64,000 bases of DNA, taken from an uncultured Lachnospiraceae bacterium. Lineage in GTDB: Bacteria > Bacillota > Clostridia > Lachnospirales > Lachnospiraceae. Numbering within the stretch: position 1 is the first letter of the stretch; every line of letters begins with the position of its first letter. Shown here piece by piece: positions 45,337 through 54,450 of this stretch. The DNA lies in the NCBI GenBank assembly GCA_900539715.1, contig UQDA01000002.1, forward strand, positions 1-64,000, given 5' to 3'. The position numbers were made by a program, and so were the translations under genes. The notes below the pieces were generated by a model. It saw nothing but the letters and a program-made list of their open reading frames with translations. It was not told the origin of the DNA and ran no database searches.

Positions 45337-45864
45337 TCAGTCAAGAGCAGTTTCGGGAAGCTCTCCGCCCGTCCAGTCAGGCGCATCCTGAGGGATGACA
45401 GTGATATCATCGCCTTCGGGAGTTTTTCCCTGAAGCATTACAGCAATGTGGTTGATATGCTGCATCGCCCGCAGATAATGCTTGTGGGCGGCGTCTGCAA
45501 TCTGGGAATCGAAGGATTGACCGTCCCGGCAGGCATCATGATACAGAGTTTCGGCCTCTTTCATATGGTCTGCCGCAGAAGCAGCAAGGTCGCCGACGCC
45601 AGCCTCCGCATAGCTGTCGGGAACCTCGACCAGAGCAAACTGACTGGTCAGCTTTGCAAGGCTGTCCAATGAGGACAAAAGCTCGTCGGAAGCCTGTTCG
45701 GAGGACGAGTCGATATTCTCAAGCTGCGTGGTCTGCGCAGAAAAACTTTCATAAAAGCTGTTGAGCTCTTTTTCATACGCGGTGAGCGCAGTATCGCTGC
45801 CGCATCCGGATGCAGCCAGGAGTACGGCAGTCAGAACGAGAATGGAAAGGTGTTTTTTCAACAC
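45337..45864 (-). CDS. Predicted lipoprotein of unknown function
   Basis: 175 residues. Signal peptide with hydrophobic core SILVLTAVLLA and lipobox LAASGC, so it should be lipid-anchored at residue 21. The rest is Ser/Gln/Ala-rich and mostly helical, ending in a short Pro-rich segment. No family recognised. GTG start with GGAGGG 6 bases upstream. It follows fprA on the same strand after 58 bases and may share its transcript. Confidence 0.75.
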   Translation of the reverse strand: MLKKHLSILVLTAVLLAASGCGSDTALTAYEKELNSFYESFSAQTTQLENIDSSSEQASDELLSSLDSLAKLTSQFALVEVPDSYAEAGVGDLAASAADHMKEAETLYHDACRDGQSFDSQIADAAHKHYLRAMQHINHIAVMLQGKTPEGDDITVIPQDAPDWTGGELPETALD

Positions 45865-45922
45865 AAAATCCCTCCGGTCATTTAAAATATGAAAATTGGA
45901 AAAATTGAAAAGAGGTGTTTGT

Positions 45923-47128
45923 TTACTCTGTAAGAGAAGCTGTGATGCTGTTTTTCAATTCCTCAAGTTTTTCCAAAGAATCACCCTTTAATGCGGATTT
46001 TACTGTTACGACAGGCTCCAGGATGGTCATCTGCTTCATCTCTTCCAGAAGCTGACGCATCTGTTTGGCAGCAGTCGGTCCCCATGTGCCGTTTTCAATC
46101 AGTCCGACAGTACGGTTCTGCAGATTCAGCGCAGCCATGTCGTGCAGGAAATTGAGCATAGCAGGGTAGATGCCGTTATTGTAAGTAGGCGCTGCGAATA
46201 CCAGATGGCTGCAACGGAACGCTTCTGCGATGAGGGTGGAAACATGAGTCACGGAAACGTCATACATTGCGATATTTTTTACGCCGCTGTCTGCAAGACG
46301 GGCTGCAAGGATGTTGGCAGCGTTTTCTGTCTCGCCGTACATGGATGCGTAGAAGATAGCGACCGCTTTGTCTTCGGGCTCATATCTGCTCCAGAGGTCG
46401 TATTTGCCGATGAGGTAGTTTAAATCGTTGCGCCATACGGGACCGTGCAGAGGGCAGATGATGCTGATGGGCAGGGCAGAGAGCTTCTTTAACGCAGCCT
46501 GTACCTGAGGACCATACTTACCGACGATGTTGCAGTAGTAGCGTCTGGCATCGGAAAGCCATTCACGGTCGAAATCGACTTCGTCATTGAAGAGAGAGCC
46601 GTTTAATGCACCGAAGGTACCGAAAGCATCTGCGGAGAACAAAATCTGCTCGGACTGTTCATATGTAACCATGACCTCGGGCCAATGGACCATCGGAGCG
46701 AAATAAAAGGCAAGAGTATGTGCGCCCAGAGAAAGGGTATCGCCTTCTTTGACAGTGACTGTGCGGTCGGTCAGATCCACATTGTAGAACTGGTTGATGA
46801 ATGCAAAGGTTTTGGCATTGCCGACCAGCTTCATCTCAGGAAAACGCAGCATCAGTTCTGCGATGTTGGCACAGTGATCGGGCTCCATATGGTTGACGAT
46901 CAGATAATCCAGGGAACGGCCGTCTAAGGTGTGATAAATGTTGTCCAGAAACTGTCCTGTGATAGAAGCGTCCACGGTATCGATCAGCGCGGTTTTCTCA
47001 TCCAGGAGCAGGTAGGAATTATAGGAAACACCGCGGGAAATCGGAAAAAGATTTTCAAACAGCGCAAGGCGGCGGTCACTTCCACCGACCCATACAACAG
47101 AGTCGGATACATTTCTTGTACAATACAT
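45923..47128 (-). CDS. Flavodiiron protein (FprA type)
   Basis: 401 residues: an N-terminal metallo-beta-lactamase-like diiron domain and a C-terminal flavodoxin domain from about 253 (FYASMYGETENAA). Diiron ligands are H80, E82, D84, H85 region (NHMEPDH), H148 (MVHWPE), D167 (SADAFG) and H228 (CPLHGP). Class A enzymes without rubredoxin domain reduce O2 to water and/or NO to N2O in anaerobes; which one is not visible. ATG 47126-47128 follows AAGGAGACAAT; the frame upstream to 47164 is not needed. Confidence 0.94.
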   Translation of the reverse strand: MYCTRNVSDSVVWVGGSDRRLALFENLFPISRGVSYNSYLLLDEKTALIDTVDASITGQFLDNIYHTLDGRSLDYLIVNHMEPDHCANIAELMLRFPEMKLVGNAKTFAFINQFYNVDLTDRTVTVKEGDTLSLGAHTLAFYFAPMVHWPEVMVTYEQSEQILFSADAFGTFGALNGSLFNDEVDFDREWLSDARRYYCNIVGKYGPQVQAALKKLSALPISIICPLHGPVWRNDLNYLIGKYDLWSRYEPEDKAVAIFYASMYGETENAANILAARLADSGVKNIAMYDVSVTHVSTLIAEAFRCSHLVFAAPTYNNGIYPAMLNFLHDMAALNLQNRTVGLIENGTWGPTAAKQMRQLLEEMKQMTILEPVVTVKSALKGDSLEKLEELKNSITASLTE

Positions 47129-47233
47129 AATGATTGTCTCCTTTCTTATTGTAGTACAGCTCATCTGTAATCACTCAGTCACTATAGGATACATCATTTT
47201 AGAAATTCTGACAAGAGAAATTCTATGTCTTTT

Positions 47234-47247
47234 CTTTTGTACAAAAG
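47234..47247. promoter_or_regulatory. Palindrome between fprA and metH
   Basis: CTTTTGTACAAAAG, a perfect 14-bp palindrome in the 192-bp divergent region, 106 bp from fprA and 74 bp from metH. A second short hairpin ACCCATGTAACGTGGG is at 47272-47287. No SAM riboswitch is visible. Confidence 0.4.
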
Positions 47248-47320
47248 CGTGATAAAATAAAAATATTATTTACCCATGTAACGTGGGAAAGCGAAAAAAG
47301 GCTGACAATAGGAGAATGAC

Positions 47321-49816
47321 ATGACAAAAGAACAATTTCGCCAAATGACATATAATAAACTTATTTTTCTGGATGGGGCGACCGGATCGAACCTGCAGAA
47401 AGAAGGAATGCCGGCAGGGGTCTGCCCGGAGCTGTGGATATTGGAACACCCAGAGATTTTACAGAGGCTGCAGCGCGAATATGCAGAAGCGGGGACTGAT
47501 ATCGTTTATGCGCCGACATTTACCGCAAACAGGATCAAACTAAAGGAGTTCGGACTGGAGCAGAGGATTGGGGAACTGAACCGAAGACTGGTGGAGCTTT
47601 CCAGAGAAGCAGTAGGAGACAGGGCGTTTGTGGCGGGCGACCTGACGATGACGGGAGAGCAGCTTGCCCCGGTAGGCAGGCTGGATTTTGAAGAGCTGAT
47701 CGATATTTATAAGGAGCAGGTCGGATATCTGGCAGAAGCGGGAGTGGATATGCTCGTGATAGAGACGATGATGAGCCTGCAGGAAGCGAGGGCAGCTCTT
47801 ATTGCGGCAAAGGAGACTGCGCCCGGGCTTCCGGTAATGGTGACGATGACCTTTGAAGGGGATGGAAGAAGCCTGTTCGGGACGGACGCGGCTACAGCAG
47901 CGGTTGTTTTGTCCAGTCTGGGAGCAGATGCGGTTGGGGCAAACTGTTCGACAGGACCGGACCAGATGGCAGAAGTAATACATCGCATGGCGGAGGTGAC
48001 GGACATACCGATTATTGCCAAGCCGAATGCGGGGCTTCCCTGCCTTGATGAAAACGGGCAGACAGTATACGGGCTGGATGCAGAAGGTTTTGGCAGGGAA
48101 ATGGAGATTTTATGGAAAGCGGGAGCAGGGATACTTGGCGGCTGCTGCGGTAGTACCCCGGAGCATATTCGTGCGATGACAAGGCGCCTGTCCGGAAAGA
48201 GTCCGATGGAGCATGGAAATACGGGACGCAGTTATCTTGCTTCAGAACGCAGCTGTCTGGGATTCGGACTGTCTGACCCGTTTCTGATAGTGGGAGAGCG
48301 TATCAATCCGACAGGAAAGAAAAAGCTTCAGGAGGAGCTTCGGAACGGAAGCTTTGATACAGTGACCCGTTTTGCACAGGAGCAGGAGGAGCAGGGAGCG
48401 TCGATACTGGATGTGAACGTCGGAATGAGCGGCATCGATGAAAAGGCTGTAATGCTTCAGGCGCTGGAGGAGATAGCAGGTATGACAAAGCTGCCCCTGT
48501 CCATCGATTCCAGCCATATCGATGTTCAGGAGGCGGCATTGAGACGTTATCCGGGCAGAGCACTGGTCAATTCCGTTTCTCTGGAAGAGGAAAAGATTGA
48601 AAAGCTGCTGCCTCTGGTTAAAAAGTACGGCGCGATGTTTGTGCTTCTGCCTCTTTCAGATAAAGGGCTTCCGGAGAGTCTTGACGAAAAAATATCTATT
48701 ATAGACAAAATCGTAAACAAAGCGATGGAGCTCGGTATGAGAAAGCAGGATATCGTCGTGGACGGCCTTGTGACAACGGTAGGGGTAAATCCGAAAGCGG
48801 CGCTGGAGACGCTGGAAACGATACGATATTGCAGAAAACAGGGACTTGCGACCACATGCGGACTGTCAAACATCTCCTTTGGACTGCCCGAAAGAAGCTG
48901 TGTGAACGCGGCATTTTTGACGATGGCAGTTCAGGCAGGACTGACGATGGCGATAGCAAATCCGGGGCAGGATCTTTTAGTGGGAGCGGCCTTTGCATCA
49001 GATATGCTTTTGCAGAAGGAAGGGAGCGATCTGCGCTATATCGGTTTTGCCGGGGAATATACAAAAAGACAGCAGGAGATAAAAAAAGAACAGGCGCTGC
49101 GTCAGGAGACAGGGAAAAAAAGAGAGGAGACAAAGGAACGGGAGTCTGTTACACAGGAGAAAAAAGAGCTGCCCGGCAGCGCTCCGGAAGAGGCGGCGGT
49201 GTTTGAAGCTGTCCTGAAAGGAAAGCGAAAGACTATAGAGGCGCTGACGAGAAAGGCACTGGAAACGGGCAGCAGCGCACAGGAAATTTTAAACCGCTGT
49301 CTTTTACCGGCAATCAATGAAGTGGGAGAGCTGTTTGACAGAGGAAGATATTTCCTGCCGCAGCTTATCGCCAGTGCGGAGGCGATGAAGCTTGCGATAG
49401 GGATTCTGGAGCCGCTTTTGCTGGAGGAGTCGGAGGGCGTAGATAAGCCGGTGGCAGTGCTTGCAACGGTGCGCGGGGATATCCATGACATTGGCAAAAA
49501 TCTGGTGGCGCTGATGATGAAAAATTACGGCTTTGAGGTCATTGATTTGGGAAAGGACGTTCCGAAGGAGCTGATAGTGGAGACGGCGCTTGAAAAAAAT
49601 GCGCAGATAATAGGCCTTTCAGCGCTGATGACGACGACAATGCAGGAAATGAGGAATGTGATCAGATATGCGAAAGAAAAGGGGGTATCCGCAAAGATAA
49701 TGGTCGGCGGCGCGGTTGTCACGCCGGAATATGCAAAGGAAATCGGAGCGGATGGTCATTCAAAGGATGCAGCGGATGCGGTAAAGCTTGCGAAACGGCT
49801 TTTGCAGATGCAGTGA
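47321..49816 (+). CDS. metH: Cobalamin-dependent methionine synthase, short form
   Basis: 831 residues. N-terminal homocysteine methyltransferase domain (1-290; zinc cysteines in GANCSTG about 207 and GGCCGS about 273), pterin-binding domain (about 310-570, ERINPTGKKK, DVNVG), a charged linker rich in Lys/Glu (about 585-625), B12 cap and B12-binding domain with the His ligand in DIHDIGKN near 721. The C-terminal SAM-dependent reactivation domain of E. coli MetH (about 1,200 residues) is missing, as in many Clostridia, where a separate activator is expected. RBS AGGAGAATG. Followed after 19 bases by a small membrane protein gene. Confidence 0.94.
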   Translation: MTKEQFRQMTYNKLIFLDGATGSNLQKEGMPAGVCPELWILEHPEILQRLQREYAEAGTDIVYAPTFTANRIKLKEFGLEQRIGELNRRLVELSREAVGDRAFVAGDLTMTGEQLAPVGRLDFEELIDIYKEQVGYLAEAGVDMLVIETMMSLQEARAALIAAKETAPGLPVMVTMTFEGDGRSLFGTDAATAAVVLSSLGADAVGANCSTGPDQMAEVIHRMAEVTDIPIIAKPNAGLPCLDENGQTVYGLDAEGFGREMEILWKAGAGILGGCCGSTPEHIRAMTRRLSGKSPMEHGNTGRSYLASERSCLGFGLSDPFLIVGERINPTGKKKLQEELRNGSFDTVTRFAQEQEEQGASILDVNVGMSGIDEKAVMLQALEEIAGMTKLPLSIDSSHIDVQEAALRRYPGRALVNSVSLEEEKIEKLLPLVKKYGAMFVLLPLSDKGLPESLDEKISIIDKIVNKAMELGMRKQDIVVDGLVTTVGVNPKAALETLETIRYCRKQGLATTCGLSNISFGLPERSCVNAAFLTMAVQAGLTMAIANPGQDLLVGAAFASDMLLQKEGSDLRYIGFAGEYTKRQQEIKKEQALRQETGKKREETKERESVTQEKKELPGSAPEEAAVFEAVLKGKRKTIEALTRKALETGSSAQEILNRCLLPAINEVGELFDRGRYFLPQLIASAEAMKLAIGILEPLLLEESEGVDKPVAVLATVRGDIHDIGKNLVALMMKNYGFEVIDLGKDVPKELIVETALEKNAQIIGLSALMTTTMQEMRNVIRYAKEKGVSAKIMVGGAVVTPEYAKEIGADGHSKDAADAVKLAKRLLQMQ

Positions 49817-49835
49817 AAGGAGGAGCAAAGGACGT

Positions 49836-50261
49836 ATGGACACAAGAAAAGATGATGTGATTGGACTTTTGCAGGAAATAGAAAAACAGCATGAAGAACA
49901 GACGGAGGCTTTGAAAAAACAACTGTTTCTGACAAGGATAGCGGCTCTTGCAGGCTGCGTCCTGACGGCCGGTATCCTTGTAGCACTGCTCCTTTTGGTT
50001 CCGCCGCTGGTCGGGGCTGTGCACCAGACACAGAAGACGCTTACAGAGGTTTCGGGGACTCTGGAAGAGGCGGATAATACAATGAGGAATATTCAGAGTC
50101 TGTTTGAAGAGGAAGGTCTGGTAGGCCAGAGCAGCAGGGCGCTGCAGCAGACGACAGATAAGATAAGCCGTATGGATATTGAGAGCCTCAACAGTGCTAT
50201 ACGTGACCTGGGAGCAGTTGTGGAGCCATTGGCAGATTTTTTCGGCAGATTTAATAAATAG
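49836..50261 (+). CDS. Small membrane protein with coiled-coil flanks
   Basis: 141 residues. Residues 1-30 are charged helix, about 33-60 a single membrane helix (IAALAGCVLTAGILVALLLLVPPLVGAV), and the rest amphipathic helix reminiscent of the stalk of methyl-accepting proteins or DUF948-like proteins. No family recognised with confidence. ATG 49836 after AAAGGA. It sits between metH and ilvB with gaps of only 19 and 24 bases, so may be cotranscribed with both. Confidence 0.75.
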   Translation: MDTRKDDVIGLLQEIEKQHEEQTEALKKQLFLTRIAALAGCVLTAGILVALLLLVPPLVGAVHQTQKTLTEVSGTLEEADNTMRNIQSLFEEEGLVGQSSRALQQTTDKISRMDIESLNSAIRDLGAVVEPLADFFGRFNK

Positions 50262-50285
50262 AAACAAAAACAGGAGGACAAAGGG

Positions 50286-51902
50286 ATGAATGGAGCGCAG
50301 GCAATGGTGAAATGCCTTGAGAATGAAGGCGTAGAAACGATATTTGGATATCCGGGAGTAGCGATATGCCCGTTTTACGACAGTATCCTGGATTCTTCCG
50401 TCCGTCCGGTGCTTATCAGGACAGAGCAGAACGCGGCTCATGCCGCCAGCGGCTTTGCGCGGGTGACAGGCAAGGTGGGCGTGTGCGCCGTAACAAGCGG
50501 CCCCGGGGCGACAAACCTGATAACGGGTATTGCGACGGCATTTGCGGACAGCATCCCCCTCGTATGTATCACAGGACAGGTAAACAGCGAGCTTATCGGC
50601 AGCGATGTATTTCAGGAGGCAGATATCACAGGGGCAGCGGAGTCATTTGTCAAATACAGCTACCTTGTAAAAAATGCGGAGGATATTCCGGAGGTTTTTA
50701 AGGAGGCTTTTTATATTGCCAATTCCGGGAGAAAAGGGCCTGTGCTCATCGATATTCCGATAGACGTGCAGAATGCGCAGCTGCGCCGGTTTCAGTATCC
50801 GGAGAAGGTCAGCCTGCGTACTTATAAGCCGACGGTAAAAGGGCATGCGGTACAGATAAAAAAAATGATGTCGGAGCTGGAAAAGGCGAAGCGCCCGGTC
50901 ATCTGTGCGGGTGGCGGCGTATTGCTCTGCGGCGCACAGGGGCTTTTGCGGGAGTTTTCTCACAAATACCGTGTGCCGGTCGTAACAACAATGATGGGGA
51001 TAGGCGCGATGCAGACCGGGGATGAACTGTATTTCGGAATGGTGGGGAATAACGGATCTCCCTGTGCCAACCGGATAATGAACGAGGCGGATATGGTCAT
51101 CATGGTCGGTGCGCGGGTGGCAGACCGTGCAGTGAACCAGCCGGAGATAATCACGAAAAACAAGGTGCTTGTGCATATGGATGTAGACCCGGCAGAAATC
51201 GGCAAAAATGCGGGGCCTACAATACCGCTTGTCGGGGACGCGGCACATATTTTTGCGGATATGCTGGAGCAGCAGCTGTGCTGTGATTATGGTTCCTGGA
51301 TTGAAAAAATCGGGGAATACAGGATAACAGAAACAGAAAAAAGGATACCGAACCCTGCATATGTAGATCCTGCAGAATTCGTCCATCGTTTAAGCCATAG
51401 GATGGAGCCGGATGCAGTATATGTGGCGGATGTGGGACAGAATCAGATATGGTCATGCAGAAACTGCATCATCCGGGACGGTATGTTTTTGACGTCCGGC
51501 GGTATGGGGACGATGGGATATGCGATACCGGCAGCATTCGGAGCAAAGCTCGGACAGCCGGACAGACAGGTAGTAGCCGTGTGCGGAGACGGCTCTTTCC
51601 AGATGTCCATGATGGAGCTGGCATCGATGCGCCAGCACGGGGTTCCGGCAAAAATTGTTGTGATATCCAATCAGTATCTTGGCATGGTGCGTGAATATCA
51701 GCAGAATACTTATAAAGGAAGATATTCTGTTGTGGAGCTGAGCGGAAGTCCGGATTTGGGGAAATTGTCGGAGGCTTACGGGATGGACTACATTCGGCTG
51801 GATGATCCGGCGGATATGGATGATGCCATCACCGGCTTTTTGGAGGATGATAAGGCGGTGCTTCTGGAATGTGTGGTCGATCCGATGGATACGGTAAAGT
51901 AA
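50286..51902 (+). CDS. ilvB: Acetolactate synthase large subunit
   Basis: 538 residues. ThDP- and FAD-type enzyme making acetolactate or acetohydroxybutyrate for branched-chain amino acids. N-terminal FGYPGVAICPFYD and RTEQNAAHAASGFAR contain the catalytic Glu; the ThDP-Mg motif is CGDGSFQMSMMELASMRQHG...ISNQYLGMV (about 433-465). It is slightly shorter than the 560-590 residues common in this family. RBS AGGAGGACAAAGGG. The two small-subunit genes follow. Confidence 0.94.
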   Translation: MNGAQAMVKCLENEGVETIFGYPGVAICPFYDSILDSSVRPVLIRTEQNAAHAASGFARVTGKVGVCAVTSGPGATNLITGIATAFADSIPLVCITGQVNSELIGSDVFQEADITGAAESFVKYSYLVKNAEDIPEVFKEAFYIANSGRKGPVLIDIPIDVQNAQLRRFQYPEKVSLRTYKPTVKGHAVQIKKMMSELEKAKRPVICAGGGVLLCGAQGLLREFSHKYRVPVVTTMMGIGAMQTGDELYFGMVGNNGSPCANRIMNEADMVIMVGARVADRAVNQPEIITKNKVLVHMDVDPAEIGKNAGPTIPLVGDAAHIFADMLEQQLCCDYGSWIEKIGEYRITETEKRIPNPAYVDPAEFVHRLSHRMEPDAVYVADVGQNQIWSCRNCIIRDGMFLTSGGMGTMGYAIPAAFGAKLGQPDRQVVAVCGDGSFQMSMMELASMRQHGVPAKIVVISNQYLGMVREYQQNTYKGRYSVVELSGSPDLGKLSEAYGMDYIRLDDPADMDDAITGFLEDDKAVLLECVVDPMDTVK

Positions 51903-51918
51903 CGGGAGGAAGAAACGG

Positions 51919-52407
51919 ATGAAAAAAATATATTCTGTGCTGGTAGAAAACCGTTCCGGTGTACTTTGTAAAGTGGCAGGGCTGTTTTCACGAAGGGCGT
52001 TCAATATTGAAAGTCTTGTCGTGGGAGAGACGGATGACCCGACCGTTTCCTGTATGACGATCGTTTCCGAGGGAGACGGGCATACGTTGGAGCAGATAGA
52101 AAAGCAGCTCAATAAAAAACTGGATATCATAAAAGTAAAGACGTTCGAACAGCATGCCGGAATAAGCCGGGAACTGATGCTTGTGAAGGTGAAATACAAT
52201 CGCTCCAACCGTAAGGATATCATGGAGATATGCGGTATCCTGAAAGCGGAGATAGTGGATATGAGCCGGAATCAGATGATGATACAGATATGTGATGTAC
52301 CGGAGCGAATTGAGCTGTTCTTAAAGCTGTTAAATAGTATAAGCATCATAGAAGTGGCGCGTACCGGGACGGTAGCTTTGCCGAAATGTCATGATGCAAA
52401 AGAATGA
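51919..52407 (+). CDS. ilvN: Acetolactate synthase small (regulatory) subunit, first copy
   Basis: 162 residues. N-terminal ACT domain (YSVLVENRSGVLCKVAGLFSRRAFNIESLVVGETDDPTVSCMTIV), then the ALS_ss_C domain (ELMLVKVKYNRSNRKDIMEICGILKAEIVDMS). Confers valine feedback and boosts activity of the large subunit. GGGAGGAAG before ATG, 16 bases after ilvB. A paralogue lies next. Confidence 0.93.
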   Translation: MKKIYSVLVENRSGVLCKVAGLFSRRAFNIESLVVGETDDPTVSCMTIVSEGDGHTLEQIEKQLNKKLDIIKVKTFEQHAGISRELMLVKVKYNRSNRKDIMEICGILKAEIVDMSRNQMMIQICDVPERIELFLKLLNSISIIEVARTGTVALPKCHDAKE

Positions 52408-52417
52408 CAAGTCATGA

Positions 52418-52446
52418 TTGACACCAGAGTAAAACATTGATATGAT
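52418..52446 (+). promoter_or_regulatory. Consensus promoter within the ilv cluster
   Basis: TTGACA, 17-bp spacer, TATGAT. Start near 52453, so the second small subunit and ilvC can be made without ilvB. Confidence 0.85.
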
Positions 52447-52496
52447 AGTGTGTGAAAGTGAAATCCGCACAGTCGTGCAGAAGGATGGAGGTCGGG

Positions 52497-53015
52497 ATGC
52501 ATAAAAAGGCGTTTCAGTTGATCGTAGACAATACCTCCGGCGTATTGAGCCGGATTTCCGGGCTGTTTTCACGGCGCGGCTATAATATTGAAAGCATTAC
52601 GGCGGGTGTGACGGCTGACCCGAGGTTTACCCGTATTACGATTGTCGCCAGCGGAGATGATGAGATACTGGATCAGATAGAGAAGCAGGTCGGCAAGCTG
52701 GTGGATGTGCGCGATATCCGTGAACTGGAGCCTGAGAGCAGCGTTTTCAGAGAACTGGCGCTGATAAAGGTAAAAGCAGGCGCTCAGGAACGTCAGGGCA
52801 TCATGGCAGTGGCAAATGTATTCCGTGCTAAGATAATCGATGTAGGGGCGGAAAACCTTATTATTGAGCTGACAGGCTCCCAGAGCAAGCTGGAGGCATT
52901 TTTAAAGCTTCTGGACGGATACGAGATTTTAGAGCTGGCGCGGACGGGAATCGCAGGGCTGACCCGCGGTGTGGACCGGCTGGTGCAGATAGACGAGGAA
53001 GACGGAAGCTTTTGA
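52497..53015 (+). CDS. ilvN: Acetolactate synthase small subunit, second copy
   Basis: 172 residues. Same ACT (FQLIVDNTSGVLSRISGLFSRRGYNIESITAGVTADPRFTRITIV) and ALS_ss_C layout as the preceding gene but clearly diverged; this copy looks closer to typical IlvH/IlvN. ATG 52497 follows GGAGGTCGGG, decided over GTG 52452, which would coincide with the transcription start. It has its own promoter. The two copies may pair with different large subunits or give different feedback. Confidence 0.92.
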   Translation: MHKKAFQLIVDNTSGVLSRISGLFSRRGYNIESITAGVTADPRFTRITIVASGDDEILDQIEKQVGKLVDVRDIRELEPESSVFRELALIKVKAGAQERQGIMAVANVFRAKIIDVGAENLIIELTGSQSKLEAFLKLLDGYEILELARTGIAGLTRGVDRLVQIDEEDGSF

Positions 53016-53041
53016 ATCCGAAAAATCATAAAGACTGCTGA

Positions 53042-54154
<1,113 letters not shown>

Positions 54155-54190
54155 GCCAAAAAAGAGAACCGAAAGGTTCTCTTTTTTGGC
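54155..54190 (+). terminator. Terminator of ilvC
   Basis: GCCAAAAAAGAGAACC-gaaa-GGTTCTCTTTTTTGGC, starting right after the stop. Confidence 0.95.
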
Positions 54191-54320
54191 GCTACTTCAG
54201 AATCCGGAGAGGATTCTGAAGGTTCCGTTTATGAGCTACTTCAGAATCCTGAAAGGATTTTCAGAGTTCCATTTATGGGCTGCTTTAAAATCCTGAAGGA
54301 ATTTCCGATGTCTCATATAT
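54191..54320. repeat. Three tandem hairpin repeats of about 44 bp
   Basis: Units at 54191, 54235 and 54279 each begin GCTRCTTY and contain AATCC, short loop, GGATT. Unit 1 is a perfect 10-bp hairpin (TTCAGAATCC-ggaga-GGATTCTGAA), units 2 and 3 are progressively degraded. Two of the unit ends read TTCCRTTTATG. Confidence 0.75.
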
Positions 54321-54353
54321 ACTTTGTTTTATGCGGATTGTGAAAGCTTTCAT

Positions 54354-54383
54354 TTGACGGATGACCTGCCCGGATGATATACT
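54354..54383 (+). promoter_or_regulatory. Promoter of the nucleosidase-acetyltransferase gene
   Basis: TTGACG, 18-bp spacer, TATACT. A perfect palindrome TGAAAGCTTTCA (54341-54352) abuts the -35 and could be an operator. Confidence 0.7.
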
Positions 54384-54450
54384 GTCCGAAATATTATTTT
54401 AAATTTCATCCGCCGCAAAATCTGAGCGGGGATGGGAAGGAGGAAACACC

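Noticed and set aside
47165..47320. SAM or B12 riboswitch before metH
   Set aside because: No conserved core of either class; the gap has only short palindromes.
54191..54320. CRISPR array
   Set aside because: Repeats are tandem, diverged and without spacers; no cas genes nearby.
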